Source: Terriglobales bacterium
GTDB taxonomy: Bacteria > Acidobacteriota > Terriglobia > Bryobacterales > Bryobacteraceae
NCBI GenBank assembly: GCA_021372245.1
Contig: JAJFUV010000174.1
Span: 1 to 64,000, forward strand
DNA: 64,000 bases
Reading direction: 5' to 3'
The position numbers and the translations under genes are program-made. Positions 35,849 through 44,998 of the stretch are shown piece after piece (positions within the stretch are counted from its first letter, which is position 1; each line of letters begins with the position of its first letter). The notes under the pieces were generated by a model. The model was given only the letters and a program-made list of their open reading frames with translations. It was not told the origin of the DNA and did no database searches.

Positions 35849-37256
35849 TTGGTTTTCCCAACAACGACCCGATAATCATCCCCAGCGCCGCAGCCGTGAA
35901 GGCGCCGAATCCGGCCCAGTTGGCCGGGACCTTGAAGAAGAAGAACGTCACCGAAACAGCCGCGCCGGCGATCATGGCGCAGTAGCCGCCGGTCGTGTTC
36001 GCGCGCTTCCAGTACAGGCCTGCGATCACGGCGGAGAAGGCTCCGGCCAGGAAGATAGTCCCCGTGATGTTGAGATAGAAATATGTGGGGCCGGGCAGCG
36101 TGTACCAGACTCCCCAGAACAACACGAACAGGCTGACAAAGACATTCGCCACGCGGTTCAACAGCACCTGCGACCGCGGCGTAAGCGGCTTCTTGCGCAG
36201 CGGCAGCACGATGTCCTGCGCGATGATGCTCGACCAGCCGAGCAGGTAAGAACTGTTCACCGACATGGTCGCCGCGAGCATACCCGCCACCACCATCCCC
36301 AGGATTCCTGGCGGGAGGATCTTCGAGAGCATGATCGGCATGGCGTTCAGCGAGGATTCCTTGGTGCCGAGGAAGGCCAGTGCGGCGATGCCCCAGATCA
36401 TCGGCATCATGCCGCGGCCTAAGTAGATGAAACCGGTCCAGGAAAAGACCTTGCGGCTGGTTTCCGGATCGCGCGTCGAGAAGGTGCGCATCGCGGTGGT
36501 CTGCCAGCAGGTATCCACGGCCATCCACAGCAGGATTTGGAAGATGATGTAGCTCCAGCCGTAGTCGGGGTTGGTGAACGGATCGAAGCCGGCCTCGCCC
36601 ATGGTGTTGGAGACCACGTTGTACATCTTGTCCAACCCCACCACCCAAACCGAGTAAATCGTGATCAGGATGGTCCCGATGCTGAGCGCCACGAATTGGA
36701 TGAAGTCCGTGATGACGATGGAGATCATGCCACCCAGAACCGTGTAAACCAGTTCGAGCAGCAGAATGCCCGTCATGATGGCCTTCAGGTAGTCCAGCGA
36801 CACTCCGCTCATCAGCGCCAGGAATGTGCCTTCCACCTTCAGGAACACGCCCATGTTGAGGATGCCGCCGGTGGCCACGAGGATCCCGGTGAGCACGCGC
36901 AGCCTCCGGCTGTACTTGACTTCGAAGAACTCCGGCACGGTCATCAAACCCAGCGCGCGCAAGCGCTTGACGATGAAACCCGTCCGGCCGATAAAGATCA
37001 TCGCCGCACCGGCGATGAGCCCGTTGATGAAGGAAGCGTACCCGGTCTTGTAACCGAGTTCGGCGTAGTACATGAACGTGATGGTGCCGATCTCGGTGGC
37101 TGCCAGCGTGGCGATGCCGATGAATGTGCCAAGTTCGCGGCCCGCGACCAGGAACTCGCTCAATCCCGAGACAAACCTCTTGCCGTACAAGCCAGCCGCC
37201 AACGTGGCGGCCAGATACAGGACGACGATGCCCCAATCCAGACCGGTGAAATTCAA
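35823..37256 (-). CDS. Sodium:solute symporter (SSF family)
   Basis: A 477-residue polytopic membrane protein, about 13 membrane helices. Family segments include SEFLVAGRELGTFIGIATLAATEIGTITFMYYAELGYKTG near the N terminus and ILGMVVAGMLAATMSVNSSYLLGWSSIIAQDIVLPL near the middle, where the Na-binding Ser/Thr residues of SSF proteins lie. It starts at TTG 37256 with a GGAAGG site five bases upstream; no ATG fits. It is first in a pair with the dehydratase, which suggests amino acid uptake. A promoter TTGACA (37311-37306) / TATCCA (37287-37282) is likely. Confidence 0.9.
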   Translation of the reverse strand: MNFTGLDWGIVVLYLAATLAAGLYGKRFVSGLSEFLVAGRELGTFIGIATLAATEIGTITFMYYAELGYKTGYASFINGLIAGAAMIFIGRTGFIVKRLRALGLMTVPEFFEVKYSRRLRVLTGILVATGGILNMGVFLKVEGTFLALMSGVSLDYLKAIMTGILLLELVYTVLGGMISIVITDFIQFVALSIGTILITIYSVWVVGLDKMYNVVSNTMGEAGFDPFTNPDYGWSYIIFQILLWMAVDTCWQTTAMRTFSTRDPETSRKVFSWTGFIYLGRGMMPMIWGIAALAFLGTKESSLNAMPIMLSKILPPGILGMVVAGMLAATMSVNSSYLLGWSSIIAQDIVLPLRKKPLTPRSQVLLNRVANVFVSLFVLFWGVWYTLPGPTYFYLNITGTIFLAGAFSAVIAGLYWKRANTTGGYCAMIAGAAVSVTFFFFKVPANWAGFGAFTAAALGMIIGSLLGKPNDRPALSA

Positions 37257-37281
37257 GTTGACCTTCCGAGTGTAAATACCC

Positions 37282-37311
37282 TGGATACTGCGGCGGCGGC
37301 ACGGCTGTCAA
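37282..37311 (-). promoter_or_regulatory. Promoter of the symporter-dehydratase operon
   Basis: Minus-strand TTGACA (37311-37306), 18-base spacer, TATCCA (37287-37282), in the divergent gap before the histidine kinase. On the other strand a TTGACA at 37336-37341, overlapping a GACAC-A-GTGTC palindrome (37338-37348), may serve the kinase. Confidence 0.45.
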
Positions 37312-37414
37312 GCGACGCGGAGTGGTGCATGGCGCTTGACACAGTGTCTTTGCGGTACAGCAATGTGGTATCTATCTTTGTGCGAAACTACGTTGATGTT
37401 CTTGGGATGCTGAC

Positions 37415-40400
37415 ATGGAGCCCGCACCTCATCGATCTCCTTACATACCGGTAGCCCTCTTCCTGTTGGTCTCGGCCGCGATCACCATCGGGGCATACCG
37501 GTACAATGCGGACGAGCGCACGGTCATCGATAGGGAGGTCCACAATCAACTGCTCACCATCGCGGATCTTAAGGTCCAACAACTGACCGACTGGCGGAGA
37601 GAACGTTTTGGCGACGCCCACGCGTTGATGTCCAACAGGATGATGATGCCGGCCCTGGAGCGCCTGATAAATGGAGAGGCCGGCAGACGAGAACGCGAGG
37701 AAGTTCTGGCCTGGATGCAGGAGATCCGCGAGCAGCTTCGCTACACGAATGTGTTTCTGACCGACCGCAAAGGCACGGTCGTGTTGCAGGTGGGCCAACC
37801 CATGGGGTCCGAGGGGCACTTCGAACAGGCCGCCCGGGAGGTGATTTCGACGGGGGCCCCTGTTCTGCGGGACTTCCATGCCGGCGGTGGCACTCGCATC
37901 CATCTGGGCCTGAACCTGCCACTCTCCAGGAGCCCGCAATCTCCCGAATTCGGCTTCTTGATGTTGGGGATCGATCCCGCGGAGCATCTTGACAGGATCA
38001 TTCAGTCCTGGCCGGCGCCCAGCGATTCAGCGGAGACACTCCTGGTGCGCCGCGATGGAGATGATGTCGTCTTTCTAAACGAATTGCGCCATCGCAAGGG
38101 CACCGCGCTCGCTCTGCGGATCCCATTGAGCCGTACAGAGGTAGCCGCTGTCCAGGGTGTCCTGGGGAAAGAAGGCGCTATCTCGGCAGTGGACTATCGT
38201 GGCGTGCCGATCCTGGCTGCCATCCGTCGAGTGCCTGACTCGCCCTGGATCCTGGTGGCCAAGGTCGACCAGGACGAGGTGTACGAGCCGATCCGTCAGC
38301 GGTCCATCACTATGGCGCTCATCGTAGCCCTGATGATCTTCGCTGCCGGAGCCGTTGTGCTGCTGCTCTGGCGAAGGCAGCAGGTCCGCTTCTACAGGGA
38401 GAAGTACGAAGCCGAAATCGAGCGTCGTGCGCTGCTGGGCCACTTTGACTACCTCACGCGATTCGCGAACGACATCATCCTGCTGTCGGACGAATCCGGC
38501 CGCATCGTCGAAGCCAACGACCGCGCTGTCGCCGCTTACGGCTATCCTCGCGAGGAGCTGATAGGAATGATGGCCCGCGACTTGCGGCACCCGTCCGCAG
38601 TGGACAGTTTCGAAGACGACTGGCACTGCGCAGCCCGGCAGGGCGACGCCATCTTCGAGACTGTCCACCGGCGCAAAGACGGCAGCCCCCTGCAGATCGA
38701 AGTCAGTACGCGGACCATCGAGGTGGAGGGCCGGAAATTCTTCCAGGGCATCTTCCGCGACATCAGCGAACGCAATGCGATTGTGGAGAAGCTGCGCAAG
38801 ACCGTCAGCACGCTGAACGCCCTCGTGGACGCCTCTCCGGCCGCCATCATCGCGCTGACTGTTACCGGCGAAGTGACCCTGTGGAACCGGTCGGCGGAGA
38901 AGATCTTCGGCTATCGTTCCGAGGAATTGCTTGGTCGTCCTCTGCCGGAACAGTTCGTGACAGCCGAGGACTGGACTCAACGGCGGCAGGCGCTATTGGC
39001 CGGAAAATCCACCGGCCCGGCAGAGATACGGCGTCCGCGCAAGGACGGGACTATCGTCGACCTGAGCGTCTCCGCGGCACCGGTGCTCGACGCGCAGGGC
39101 ACGGTAGTAAGCACTGTAAGCGTCATGCTGGACATCACCGAGCAGAAGCGCATCCAGCGGGAGCAGCGGATCCTGGGCGAAACTTTGGCTGCCAGCTTGA
39201 ATGAGATTTACCTGTTCAATAGTGATACGCTGCGCTTCCGCTACGTGAACCAAGCCGCCCTCGACAACCTTGGGTACACGCTCGAGCAAATGCAGAGCAT
39301 GACGCCGCTGGACATTAAGCCGGACTTCACCCGGGAACAGTACGAGGTGTTGCTGCGGCCCCTGTTGACCGGTGAGGTAAAGCTACAGATCTTCGAGGCG
39401 GTGTATCGCCGCGCCGACGGCAGCACCTATCCCGTCGAGGTCCACCTGCAACTGTTCGAGCACGACGGCGTCCGCGTTTTCCTCGCCTTGGTCCTGGACA
39501 TCACCGAGCGCCGGCGCGCCGAGGAGGCGCTGCGCCGCAGCGAAGCGCAACTGGTGCATTCACAAAGAATGGAGGGAATCGGACGGCTCGCCGGAGGGGT
39601 GGCGCACGATTTCAATAACTACCTCACGGTGATCAACGGCTACTGCGAGATGATGCTCAGGAAGTTGCCGGCCGGCGACGCGCTGCACGAGCAGATTTCC
39701 CATGTCCGGCAGGCTGGCGAGCAAGCCGCCCGCCTCACGAAGCAGCTCCTGGCTTTCAGCCGCAAGCAGGTTCTGGAACCGCGCGTCATCAATCTGAACG
39801 GCGTCATCACGGAGACGCAGCGGATGCTCCAGCGGTTGATTGGCGAGGACATCGAGTTGATTACCCGGCTCGATCCGGCCCTGGACACCGTCACGGCTGA
39901 TCCTGGGCAGATGGGCCAGGTGTTGATGAACCTGCTGGTGAACGCTCGCGACGCCATGCCGCACGGTGGCAAAGTCATTATCGAAACCGCCAACGTGGAA
40001 CTCGATAAGGCCTATGTCGAGCGGCATCCGCAAGTGAAACCCGGCGCGTACGTGTTGCTCGCGGTAAGCGACACTGGTGTCGGCATGGACCCGGAAACGC
40101 AGAAGCGCGTCTTCGAGCCGTTCTTTACCACCAAGAACCCGGGCGAAGGCACCGGGCTCGGCCTGGCTACGGTGTACGGCATCGTGCGGCAGAGCGGCGG
40201 ATGGATCTGGCTGTACAGCGAGCCGGGGCGCGGAACAACTTTCAAGATCTACCTGGCCAGGACGGCCGCCGGCGCCCAGCCCGCACCCGAAGTGAAGGCG
40301 CCGGAATTCGTGCGCGGTTCAGAAACGGTGCTGGTAGTCGAGGATCAGCCGGACGTTCGCAAACTGACAGTCTCGGTTCTGCGCGATGCCGGATACCGGG

Positions 40401-40714
40401 TTCTGGAAGCGGCAAACGGAGCGGCCGCACTACAGCATTTCGCCGAAGGGAACGCGCCCATCGATCTGCTGTTCACCGACGTGATTATGCCGGGGATGAC
40501 GGGCCGGGACCTTGCCGCTCGCGTCGCCGAACTCAGCCCTGCGACCCGTTTGCTGTACACATCGGGCTACACCGCCAACATCATCGCCCAGCGCGGAATA
40601 CTCGAGGAGGGCGTAGACTACCTTCCCAAGCCTTTCACACCGAACCGTCTGTTGACCGCCGTCCGCGAGATTCTGGACCGCGCTCCGGCGCCGGGCGCGC
40701 CCAGAGCGCTATAA
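37415..40714 (+). CDS. Hybrid sensor histidine kinase/response regulator with three PAS domains
   Basis: A 1099-residue membrane sensor. N-terminal membrane helix about 10-30, extracytoplasmic sensor (Cache-like) to about 295, second helix 298-319, three PAS domains (starting about 343, 457 and 582), HisKA with the phospho-accepting His731 in GGVAHDFNNYL, HATPase c (about 845-955, with DTGVGMD and GEGTGLGLATVYGIV), and a C-terminal receiver with phospho-accepting Asp1022 (LLFTDVIMPG), acidic pair VVEDQ and Lys in YLPKPF. The signal is unknown and no separate regulator is adjacent. The start is ATG 37415 in the divergent gap with the symporter. Confidence 0.93.
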   Translation: MEPAPHRSPYIPVALFLLVSAAITIGAYRYNADERTVIDREVHNQLLTIADLKVQQLTDWRRERFGDAHALMSNRMMMPALERLINGEAGRREREEVLAWMQEIREQLRYTNVFLTDRKGTVVLQVGQPMGSEGHFEQAAREVISTGAPVLRDFHAGGGTRIHLGLNLPLSRSPQSPEFGFLMLGIDPAEHLDRIIQSWPAPSDSAETLLVRRDGDDVVFLNELRHRKGTALALRIPLSRTEVAAVQGVLGKEGAISAVDYRGVPILAAIRRVPDSPWILVAKVDQDEVYEPIRQRSITMALIVALMIFAAGAVVLLLWRRQQVRFYREKYEAEIERRALLGHFDYLTRFANDIILLSDESGRIVEANDRAVAAYGYPREELIGMMARDLRHPSAVDSFEDDWHCAARQGDAIFETVHRRKDGSPLQIEVSTRTIEVEGRKFFQGIFRDISERNAIVEKLRKTVSTLNALVDASPAAIIALTVTGEVTLWNRSAEKIFGYRSEELLGRPLPEQFVTAEDWTQRRQALLAGKSTGPAEIRRPRKDGTIVDLSVSAAPVLDAQGTVVSTVSVMLDITEQKRIQREQRILGETLAASLNEIYLFNSDTLRFRYVNQAALDNLGYTLEQMQSMTPLDIKPDFTREQYEVLLRPLLTGEVKLQIFEAVYRRADGSTYPVEVHLQLFEHDGVRVFLALVLDITERRRAEEALRRSEAQLVHSQRMEGIGRLAGGVAHDFNNYLTVINGYCEMMLRKLPAGDALHEQISHVRQAGEQAARLTKQLLAFSRKQVLEPRVINLNGVITETQRMLQRLIGEDIELITRLDPALDTVTADPGQMGQVLMNLLVNARDAMPHGGKVIIETANVELDKAYVERHPQVKPGAYVLLAVSDTGVGMDPETQKRVFEPFFTTKNPGEGTGLGLATVYGIVRQSGGWIWLYSEPGRGTTFKIYLARTAAGAQPAPEVKAPEFVRGSETVLVVEDQPDVRKLTVSVLRDAGYRVLEAANGAAALQHFAEGNAPIDLLFTDVIMPGMTGRDLAARVAELSPATRLLYTSGYTANIIAQRGILEEGVDYLPKPFTPNRLLTAVREILDRAPAPGAPRAL

Positions 40715-40745
40715 TGCGAACTCGGTCTCCGAGGATAGGCCCGGC

Positions 40746-40901
40746 ATGAAATATTGGTATTGGTTCTGGATGATCAATTTTGCCGTCGCCAGCACGGCCT
40801 TCGCCGTGATTGCGGCCATCGTGATGGTCCGCGGCATCCAGGATCTGCGCCACATGTTCGCGCGCCTGCGGAACCAGCCGGCTCCCCCGGCGCGCGGATA
40901 G
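40746..40901 (+). CDS. 51-residue tryptophan-rich membrane peptide
   Basis: ATG 40746 to TAG 40901. The N terminus MKYWYWFWMINFAVASTA is followed by a hydrophobic helix (FAVIAAIVMV) and a basic tail (RGIQDLRHMFARLRNQPAPPARG). It has its own -10 box TATAAT at 40710-40715 and a GAGGA ribosome site, so it is likely a real small gene rather than a chance frame. It lies between the kinase end and the convergent deacetylase. No family was recognised. Confidence 0.6.
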   Translation: MKYWYWFWMINFAVASTAFAVIAAIVMVRGIQDLRHMFARLRNQPAPPARG

Positions 40902-40902
40902 A

Positions 40903-41697
40903 CTACGCGCGCTTCAACCTTACGATGACCTCGTCGCCCAGCAGTTCTTCGAGCAGCGGCGTTTCCGGATAGGGGTGTCCTTTATAACGCCGGAATCCTT
41001 CGGCCAGTTCCAGGCCGCCCAACGCGCCGCGCTCCCTGGCGCCCCGTTCCATCATCATCAAATACTCGTCCACGCCATGATGCTTACGCAGCCAGTTGCG
41101 CTGGCTCTCGTGCTGCGAGAGCGCTTCGCGCTTCTTCTCGAAGACGTCCTTGATGTCGACCAGGAAATCCGGCATCACCACGTTGAAATCGCGGTCCCGG
41201 TTCGAGTTCGGATCCGTGAAGTACAAGTGCGGCATGACGGCGAGCGGTGCAGCCGGGTGCGGATCGCGCGTGTCGTAGTTCGGAATGGGAGCGGCGAAGA
41301 CGGCGTCGCGAACCAGTTGGCTGGTGGCCTCGTGATCGCACATGTAGTCAACGGGCGGGGCCGTGATAATCAGGTCCGGGCGCGTTTTGCGCAAAACCTC
41401 GACCACGCGCCGCCGCGATGGATCGTCGCTGAAGATGGCCACATCGCGGAACTCGGCGCAGAAGTACTCGGCGCCGATCACGGCGGCGGACCGGGCGGCC
41501 TCCTTGCGCCTCACGGCCGCTATTTCCTCCGGCCCCATTTCGGCCGTGCCGCAATCCCCCGGGGCTAGAGTCACCATGGTGATATGGTGCCCGAGCGCCG
41601 CCAGGCGGTTCAGCGTGCCGCCCGAAGTGATCTCCAGATCGTCCGGATGGGCGTGAATCGCCAGGATGCGCTTAGGTGTCTTCGTTTTTGGTTCCAT
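40903..41697 (-). CDS. PIG-L family deacetylase
   Basis: A 264-residue protein. The zinc site motif AHPDD is at residues 15-19 (ILAIHAHPDDLEI) and later the DHEAT His pair ligand (YMCDHEATSQLV). The family removes acetyl groups from N-acetylglucosamine-type sugars, including bacillithiol and mycothiol precursors and glycan intermediates; the particular substrate is not clear. Divergent from mscS, with 52 bases between. Cytosolic. Confidence 0.9.
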   Translation of the reverse strand: MEPKTKTPKRILAIHAHPDDLEITSGGTLNRLAALGHHITMVTLAPGDCGTAEMGPEEIAAVRRKEAARSAAVIGAEYFCAEFRDVAIFSDDPSRRRVVEVLRKTRPDLIITAPPVDYMCDHEATSQLVRDAVFAAPIPNYDTRDPHPAAPLAVMPHLYFTDPNSNRDRDFNVVMPDFLVDIKDVFEKKREALSQHESQRNWLRKHHGVDEYLMMMERGARERGALGGLELAEGFRRYKGHPYPETPLLEELLGDEVIVRLKRA

Positions 41698-41749
41698 CGG
41701 ACCATATTCTACCGCGCTGTCATCATGAGAGAATCAAAAGGTGCCGGGT

Positions 41750-42775
41750 ATGTCCATGATTGAAGCGCGTTGGGAACCGTATCAACGTGCGCTGTTTGCT
41801 ATCGCGCCCGCGCTGATCGCCTTCGCCGTCACGCTTGCCGTGGCGTGGCTCATCCGCCGGCTCATGCTGCACTGGCTGGGCCGCGTCTCAACCGGGCCCG
41901 CCTCATTCGCCGCGGTTGCCGCGGATACCCTTGCCACGCCCTCCCTGCTCTGGTGCTTAGCGGCGGCATTGGACGTCGCCCTGCGCTTCGCCGCGCTCAA
42001 CGCAGTTTACACGGAACGGGCGGGCGATGGCATCGAGATTTTCGTCATCGTCAGTTTCAGCATGGTGGCCGCTTCGATCGGTGTGCGCCTGGTGGCGAGT
42101 TACGGCGAGCGGCGCGATCTCTCGCTGGTGTTGTCGGGCATGTCGAAGACCCTGATCCGCGTCTTCGTGTTCAGCATCGGCGCGATGATTCTGATGCACA
42201 AACTGGGAGTCTCCATCACGCCGCTGTTGACCGCGTTGGGCGTGGGCGGCTTAGCCGTCGCACTAGCCCTTCAGGACACCTTGGCCAACTTCTTCGCCGG
42301 CGTCCACATCCTGGTGGAGCAGCCCATTTCGGTGGGAGATTACATCAAGATCTCCACTGGCGAGGAGGGCATTGTCAGCGATATAGGGTGGCGCACCACC
42401 CGCCTGCAGTCGCTCAACAGCCTGGTTGTGATTCCGAATACGAAGGTGACATCGAGCATCCTCACCAACTTTTCGCTGCCCGATACGCAGGTGATCGGCG
42501 ACGTCGGGATCGTCGCGGCGCTCGATGCCGATCCGGCCGCAATCGCTCACATCGCGATGGAAACCGCCTCTTCAACCGAAGGGGTGCTGAAAGACCCCGC
42601 GCCGTTGTTCCTGTTCGAGCCCGGCGTCACTCCGACACACATTCAGGCGAAGCTCTTCTTCACCAGCAGCAGCAAGCTTCAGCAAGGGACAGTGGCATCC
42701 GCCATCCGCATGCGGATGCTCGAGCGTTTCCGCCAGGAAGGCATCCCGCTTCCCCCTCCCACCTTGCGCGTCTGA
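41750..42775 (+). CDS. Small-conductance mechanosensitive channel (MscS)
   Basis: A 341-residue inner-membrane protein. Several N-terminal helices lead to the pore-lining helix and beta domain: VSITPLLTALGVGGLAVALALQDTLANFFAGVHILVEQPISVGDYIKI, the MscS signature, then DIGWRTTRLQSLNSLVVIPNTKVTSSILTNFS. A GTG three codons upstream is possible, but ATG 41750 has AAGGTG in the right place. The family releases solutes on osmotic downshift. It ends convergent with the DUF3467 gene. Confidence 0.92.
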   Translation: MSMIEARWEPYQRALFAIAPALIAFAVTLAVAWLIRRLMLHWLGRVSTGPASFAAVAADTLATPSLLWCLAAALDVALRFAALNAVYTERAGDGIEIFVIVSFSMVAASIGVRLVASYGERRDLSLVLSGMSKTLIRVFVFSIGAMILMHKLGVSITPLLTALGVGGLAVALALQDTLANFFAGVHILVEQPISVGDYIKISTGEEGIVSDIGWRTTRLQSLNSLVVIPNTKVTSSILTNFSLPDTQVIGDVGIVAALDADPAAIAHIAMETASSTEGVLKDPAPLFLFEPGVTPTHIQAKLFFTSSSKLQQGTVASAIRMRMLERFRQEGIPLPPPTLRV

Positions 42776-42787
42776 TCGGAAGGTCCC

Positions 42788-43078
42788 TTATTGGACCACG
42801 CCCGGCTGCTGAGCTTCCAGACGAAGCTCTCCGAACGTGGCTTCGTACTGCGCGAGATTCTGCTGCAGGATGTTGAACAGCGCCTTGGCCTGCTGCGGGC
42901 TGAGGTAGATGCCCTGGAAATTCTGGATCGAAACGCCCTCGGGAGAAGCCTGGTCGAGCACGCCGAAGCTGAGGAAGAAGTCCCAGAGGTTGGCGCGCAC
43001 CTGCACACTGTTGGAATAGCTCTCCCGGTAGTCGGCGCGCTGCGTGATGCGAATCTGCGGTTGGGGTGTCTGGTTCAT
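42788..43078 (-). CDS. DUF3467 protein
   Basis: A 96-residue protein. The core RADYRESYSNSVQVRANLWDFFLSFGVLD and IYLSPQQAKALFNILQQNLAQYEATFGEL is the DUF3467 pattern. The function is unknown. It starts 15 bases after the EF-P-like gene and is cotranscribed with it. Confidence 0.85.
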   Translation of the reverse strand: MNQTPQPQIRITQRADYRESYSNSVQVRANLWDFFLSFGVLDQASPEGVSIQNFQGIYLSPQQAKALFNILQQNLAQYEATFGELRLEAQQPGVVQ

Positions 43079-43093
43079 AGTTGTCGGTCTTCC

Positions 43094-43666
43094 TCACTTC
43101 GCGGCGGGCTTGGCCCGCACCGCGTACTTCAAGGTTTGCATATCCAGGCGGATCATGTCTCCCTTCTTTATGAACTGCGGAACCATGATCTCGATGCCGT
43201 TTTCCAGCCGCGCGGGCTTCCACGTGCTGTCCTCGTGGGCATGCGAGGACGGCGCGGTGTCGGCGACGCGCACTTCCACGATGTCGGGAAACTGCACGCT
43301 CACCGCGGCGCCGTCGATGAATTCGACCGGCAGCCGCATGGCGGGCGTGAGAAAACGCGACGCCGGACCGATCAGTGCCGCCGGGATCGCCACCTGGTCG
43401 TACGTTTCCGGATTCATGAAGTGGCAGTTTTCGTTGTCCGCGTAAAGGAACTCCATCGGCTGCCGCTCGATGGGCAGTTCCTCCATCTTCAGGTCCGATC
43501 GGAAGCTGTGCTCCCATTGCGTTCCGGTGGAGATGTTCTTGAGGCGGGTGTGCGTCGTACCTCCCATCCTGCCCTGACCCGGATGGTATTCGGCGGAGAG
43601 GATCCGGTACAGTTGCCCCTCGAAGCGGATGGCCATTCCCACGCGCAGTTGCGATGCGAACACCAT
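43094..43666 (-). CDS. efp: Elongation factor P-like protein
   Basis: A 190-residue protein with the three-domain size of EF-P: the KOW-like N-terminal domain (MVFASQLRVGMAIRFEGQLYRILSAEYHPGQG), the OB fold with FLYADNENCHFMNPETYDQVAIP, and a C-terminal domain (RLDMQTLKYAVRA). EF-P relieves stalling at polyproline. The tip loop, normally P-G-K-G with the modified Lys, reads P-G-Q31-G-R33-M-G-G and is about two residues longer before the conserved RLKN. A GGGAGG ribosome site precedes the ATG. No modification gene is adjacent. Divergent from the ferredoxin. Confidence 0.85.
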   Translation of the reverse strand: MVFASQLRVGMAIRFEGQLYRILSAEYHPGQGRMGGTTHTRLKNISTGTQWEHSFRSDLKMEELPIERQPMEFLYADNENCHFMNPETYDQVAIPAALIGPASRFLTPAMRLPVEFIDGAAVSVQFPDIVEVRVADTAPSSHAHEDSTWKPARLENGIEIMVPQFIKKGDMIRLDMQTLKYAVRAKPAAK

Positions 43667-43750
43667 GGCTGCCTCCCGGCGGCGGCTCGCCGCGTAGACA
43701 GAATACTACACCCAGGGCCAGTCGCGAGTCGAGCACGCCGGCAAGGAATT

Positions 43751-43783
43751 TGGGACCGTTTTGGTCTCATATTGAGCTATAAT
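43751..43783 (+). promoter_or_regulatory. Ferredoxin promoter with inverted repeat and -10 box
   Basis: TGGGACC and GGTCTCA (43751-43757 and 43763-43769) match in six of seven pairs around GTTTT. The box TATAAT (43778-43783) is six bases before the GTG start. The repeat is placed like a regulator site. Confidence 0.45.
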
Positions 43784-43789
43784 GGATTC

Positions 43790-44179
43790 GTGCCACGAGT
43801 CACCTTCCTGCCAGCCAACATTACCGTGGATGTCGATACGGACAAGATGCCCTATAGCGGGCACGGCAAGCCGATGTCATTGCTGGACATAGCGCTGAAC
43901 TATGGGATTCATCTCGAACACGCTTGCGGCGGCAACTGCGCCTGTACGACCTGCCACGTGGTCGTCAAGGAGGGCGACGCCAATCTCTCGCCCATGGACG
44001 ACGACGAAGCGGACCGCCTGGACATGGCCGCGGACCTGACCTTGCGCTCCCGGCTGGGTTGCCAGACCGTGGTGAAGGGCGACGTCGTGGTCGAGATCCC
44101 CGCCTGGAACCGCAATTACGTGAGCGAAGGCGGCGGGTCGATGAATCTGGGCGACGCCATCCCCGCGGCGAAGAAATAA
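43790..44179 (+). CDS. 2Fe-2S ferredoxin (ISC/adrenodoxin type)
   Basis: A 129-residue protein starting at GTG 43790 (VPRVTFLPAN). The cluster ligands are Cys46, Cys52, Cys55 and Cys91, in the C-x5-C-x2-C...C pattern of ISC-type ferredoxins (ACGGNCACTTCHVVV; RLGCQTV); Cys50 is extra. It passes single electrons, for example in iron-sulfur assembly. The iscS/iscU genes are not adjacent. A TATAAT box six bases before the GTG suggests a leaderless message. The longer open frame upstream is not supported. Confidence 0.93.
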   Translation: MPRVTFLPANITVDVDTDKMPYSGHGKPMSLLDIALNYGIHLEHACGGNCACTTCHVVVKEGDANLSPMDDDEADRLDMAADLTLRSRLGCQTVVKGDVVVEIPAWNRNYVSEGGGSMNLGDAIPAAKK

Positions 44180-44194
44180 CCTATCCTGATAGCT

Positions 44195-44983
44195 ATGAAG
44201 ATCACGTTCGCGATCATGGGATTGCTCTCGCTGTCCGGAGTGTTGCTCGCGCAGTTGTCCGCGCCGAACGCCTCTGGCGTGTCGATGGGACACGTTCACG
44301 TCCGTACGCAGGACATCGCCACGCACGAAAAGTTCTGGAACATTCTGCTTGAAACCACGCCGGTCACACACGGACCGCTCCAGGTCTACCGGTTCAAGGA
44401 CGGCTTGCTGCTGCTGCAGAAAGCCGACTCCTCGGGCGCTTCGGAAGGCTCGGTGGTGAACCACTTCGCCGTCGAAGTGCGCGACATGGGCGCCACGCTG
44501 AAGAAGTTGAAGGCGGCGGGCTTCGACATGCCGACCCCGAAACCAGGCGCGGCGGGCGTCTTCATCTATGGCCCCGGTGGTGTGAAGGTGGAGGTGATGC
44601 ACAACCCGGCCCTGAAAGCGAATGCCGCCAGCCACCACATTCATTTCTGCCAGGCGGACACCGTGGCCATGCAGAAGTGGTACGCCAAGACTTTCGGCGG
44701 CAAGCCGGCCATGCGTAACAAGTTCGAAGCGGTTGAGATGCCGGGCGTGAATCTCACCTTCACGGATTTCAAGGCCGGTTCGGCGCCCACGCGCGGGCGT
44801 ACCCTCGACCACATCGGCTTCGAAGTGAAGAACCTCGAAGCATTCTGCAAGAAACTGGAGGCCGCGGGCGTCAAGTTCGACGTGCCGTACAAGCGGGTCG
44901 ATTCCCTGAACATCAGTCTGGCGTTCCTCACCGATCCCTGGGGCACGTACATCGAACTGACCGACGGTTTGAACCGCTGGTAA
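44195..44983 (+). CDS. Secreted VOC-fold (glyoxalase-like) protein
   Basis: A 262-residue protein. After a signal peptide (MKITFAIMGLLSLSGVLLAQ) there are two vicinal-oxygen-chelate halves: GHVHVRTQDIATHEKFWN...VKVEVMHNP and HHIHFCQADTVAMQKWYAKTFG...YIELTDGLNRW. His and Glu residues at strand ends could bind a metal. The family includes glyoxalases, dioxygenases and resistance proteins; the substrate is unknown. It starts 15 bases after the ferredoxin gene. Convergent with the CDF exporter. Confidence 0.85.
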   Translation: MKITFAIMGLLSLSGVLLAQLSAPNASGVSMGHVHVRTQDIATHEKFWNILLETTPVTHGPLQVYRFKDGLLLLQKADSSGASEGSVVNHFAVEVRDMGATLKKLKAAGFDMPTPKPGAAGVFIYGPGGVKVEVMHNPALKANAASHHIHFCQADTVAMQKWYAKTFGGKPAMRNKFEAVEMPGVNLTFTDFKAGSAPTRGRTLDHIGFEVKNLEAFCKKLEAAGVKFDVPYKRVDSLNISLAFLTDPWGTYIELTDGLNRW

Positions 44984-44998
44984 CCGTCGCGAGCAGCC

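Noticed and set aside
42791-43789. Upstream extension of the ferredoxin frame to 462 residues
   Set aside because: It runs antisense through the DUF3467 and EF-P genes; the GTG at 43790 with the adjacent TATAAT is the sensible start.
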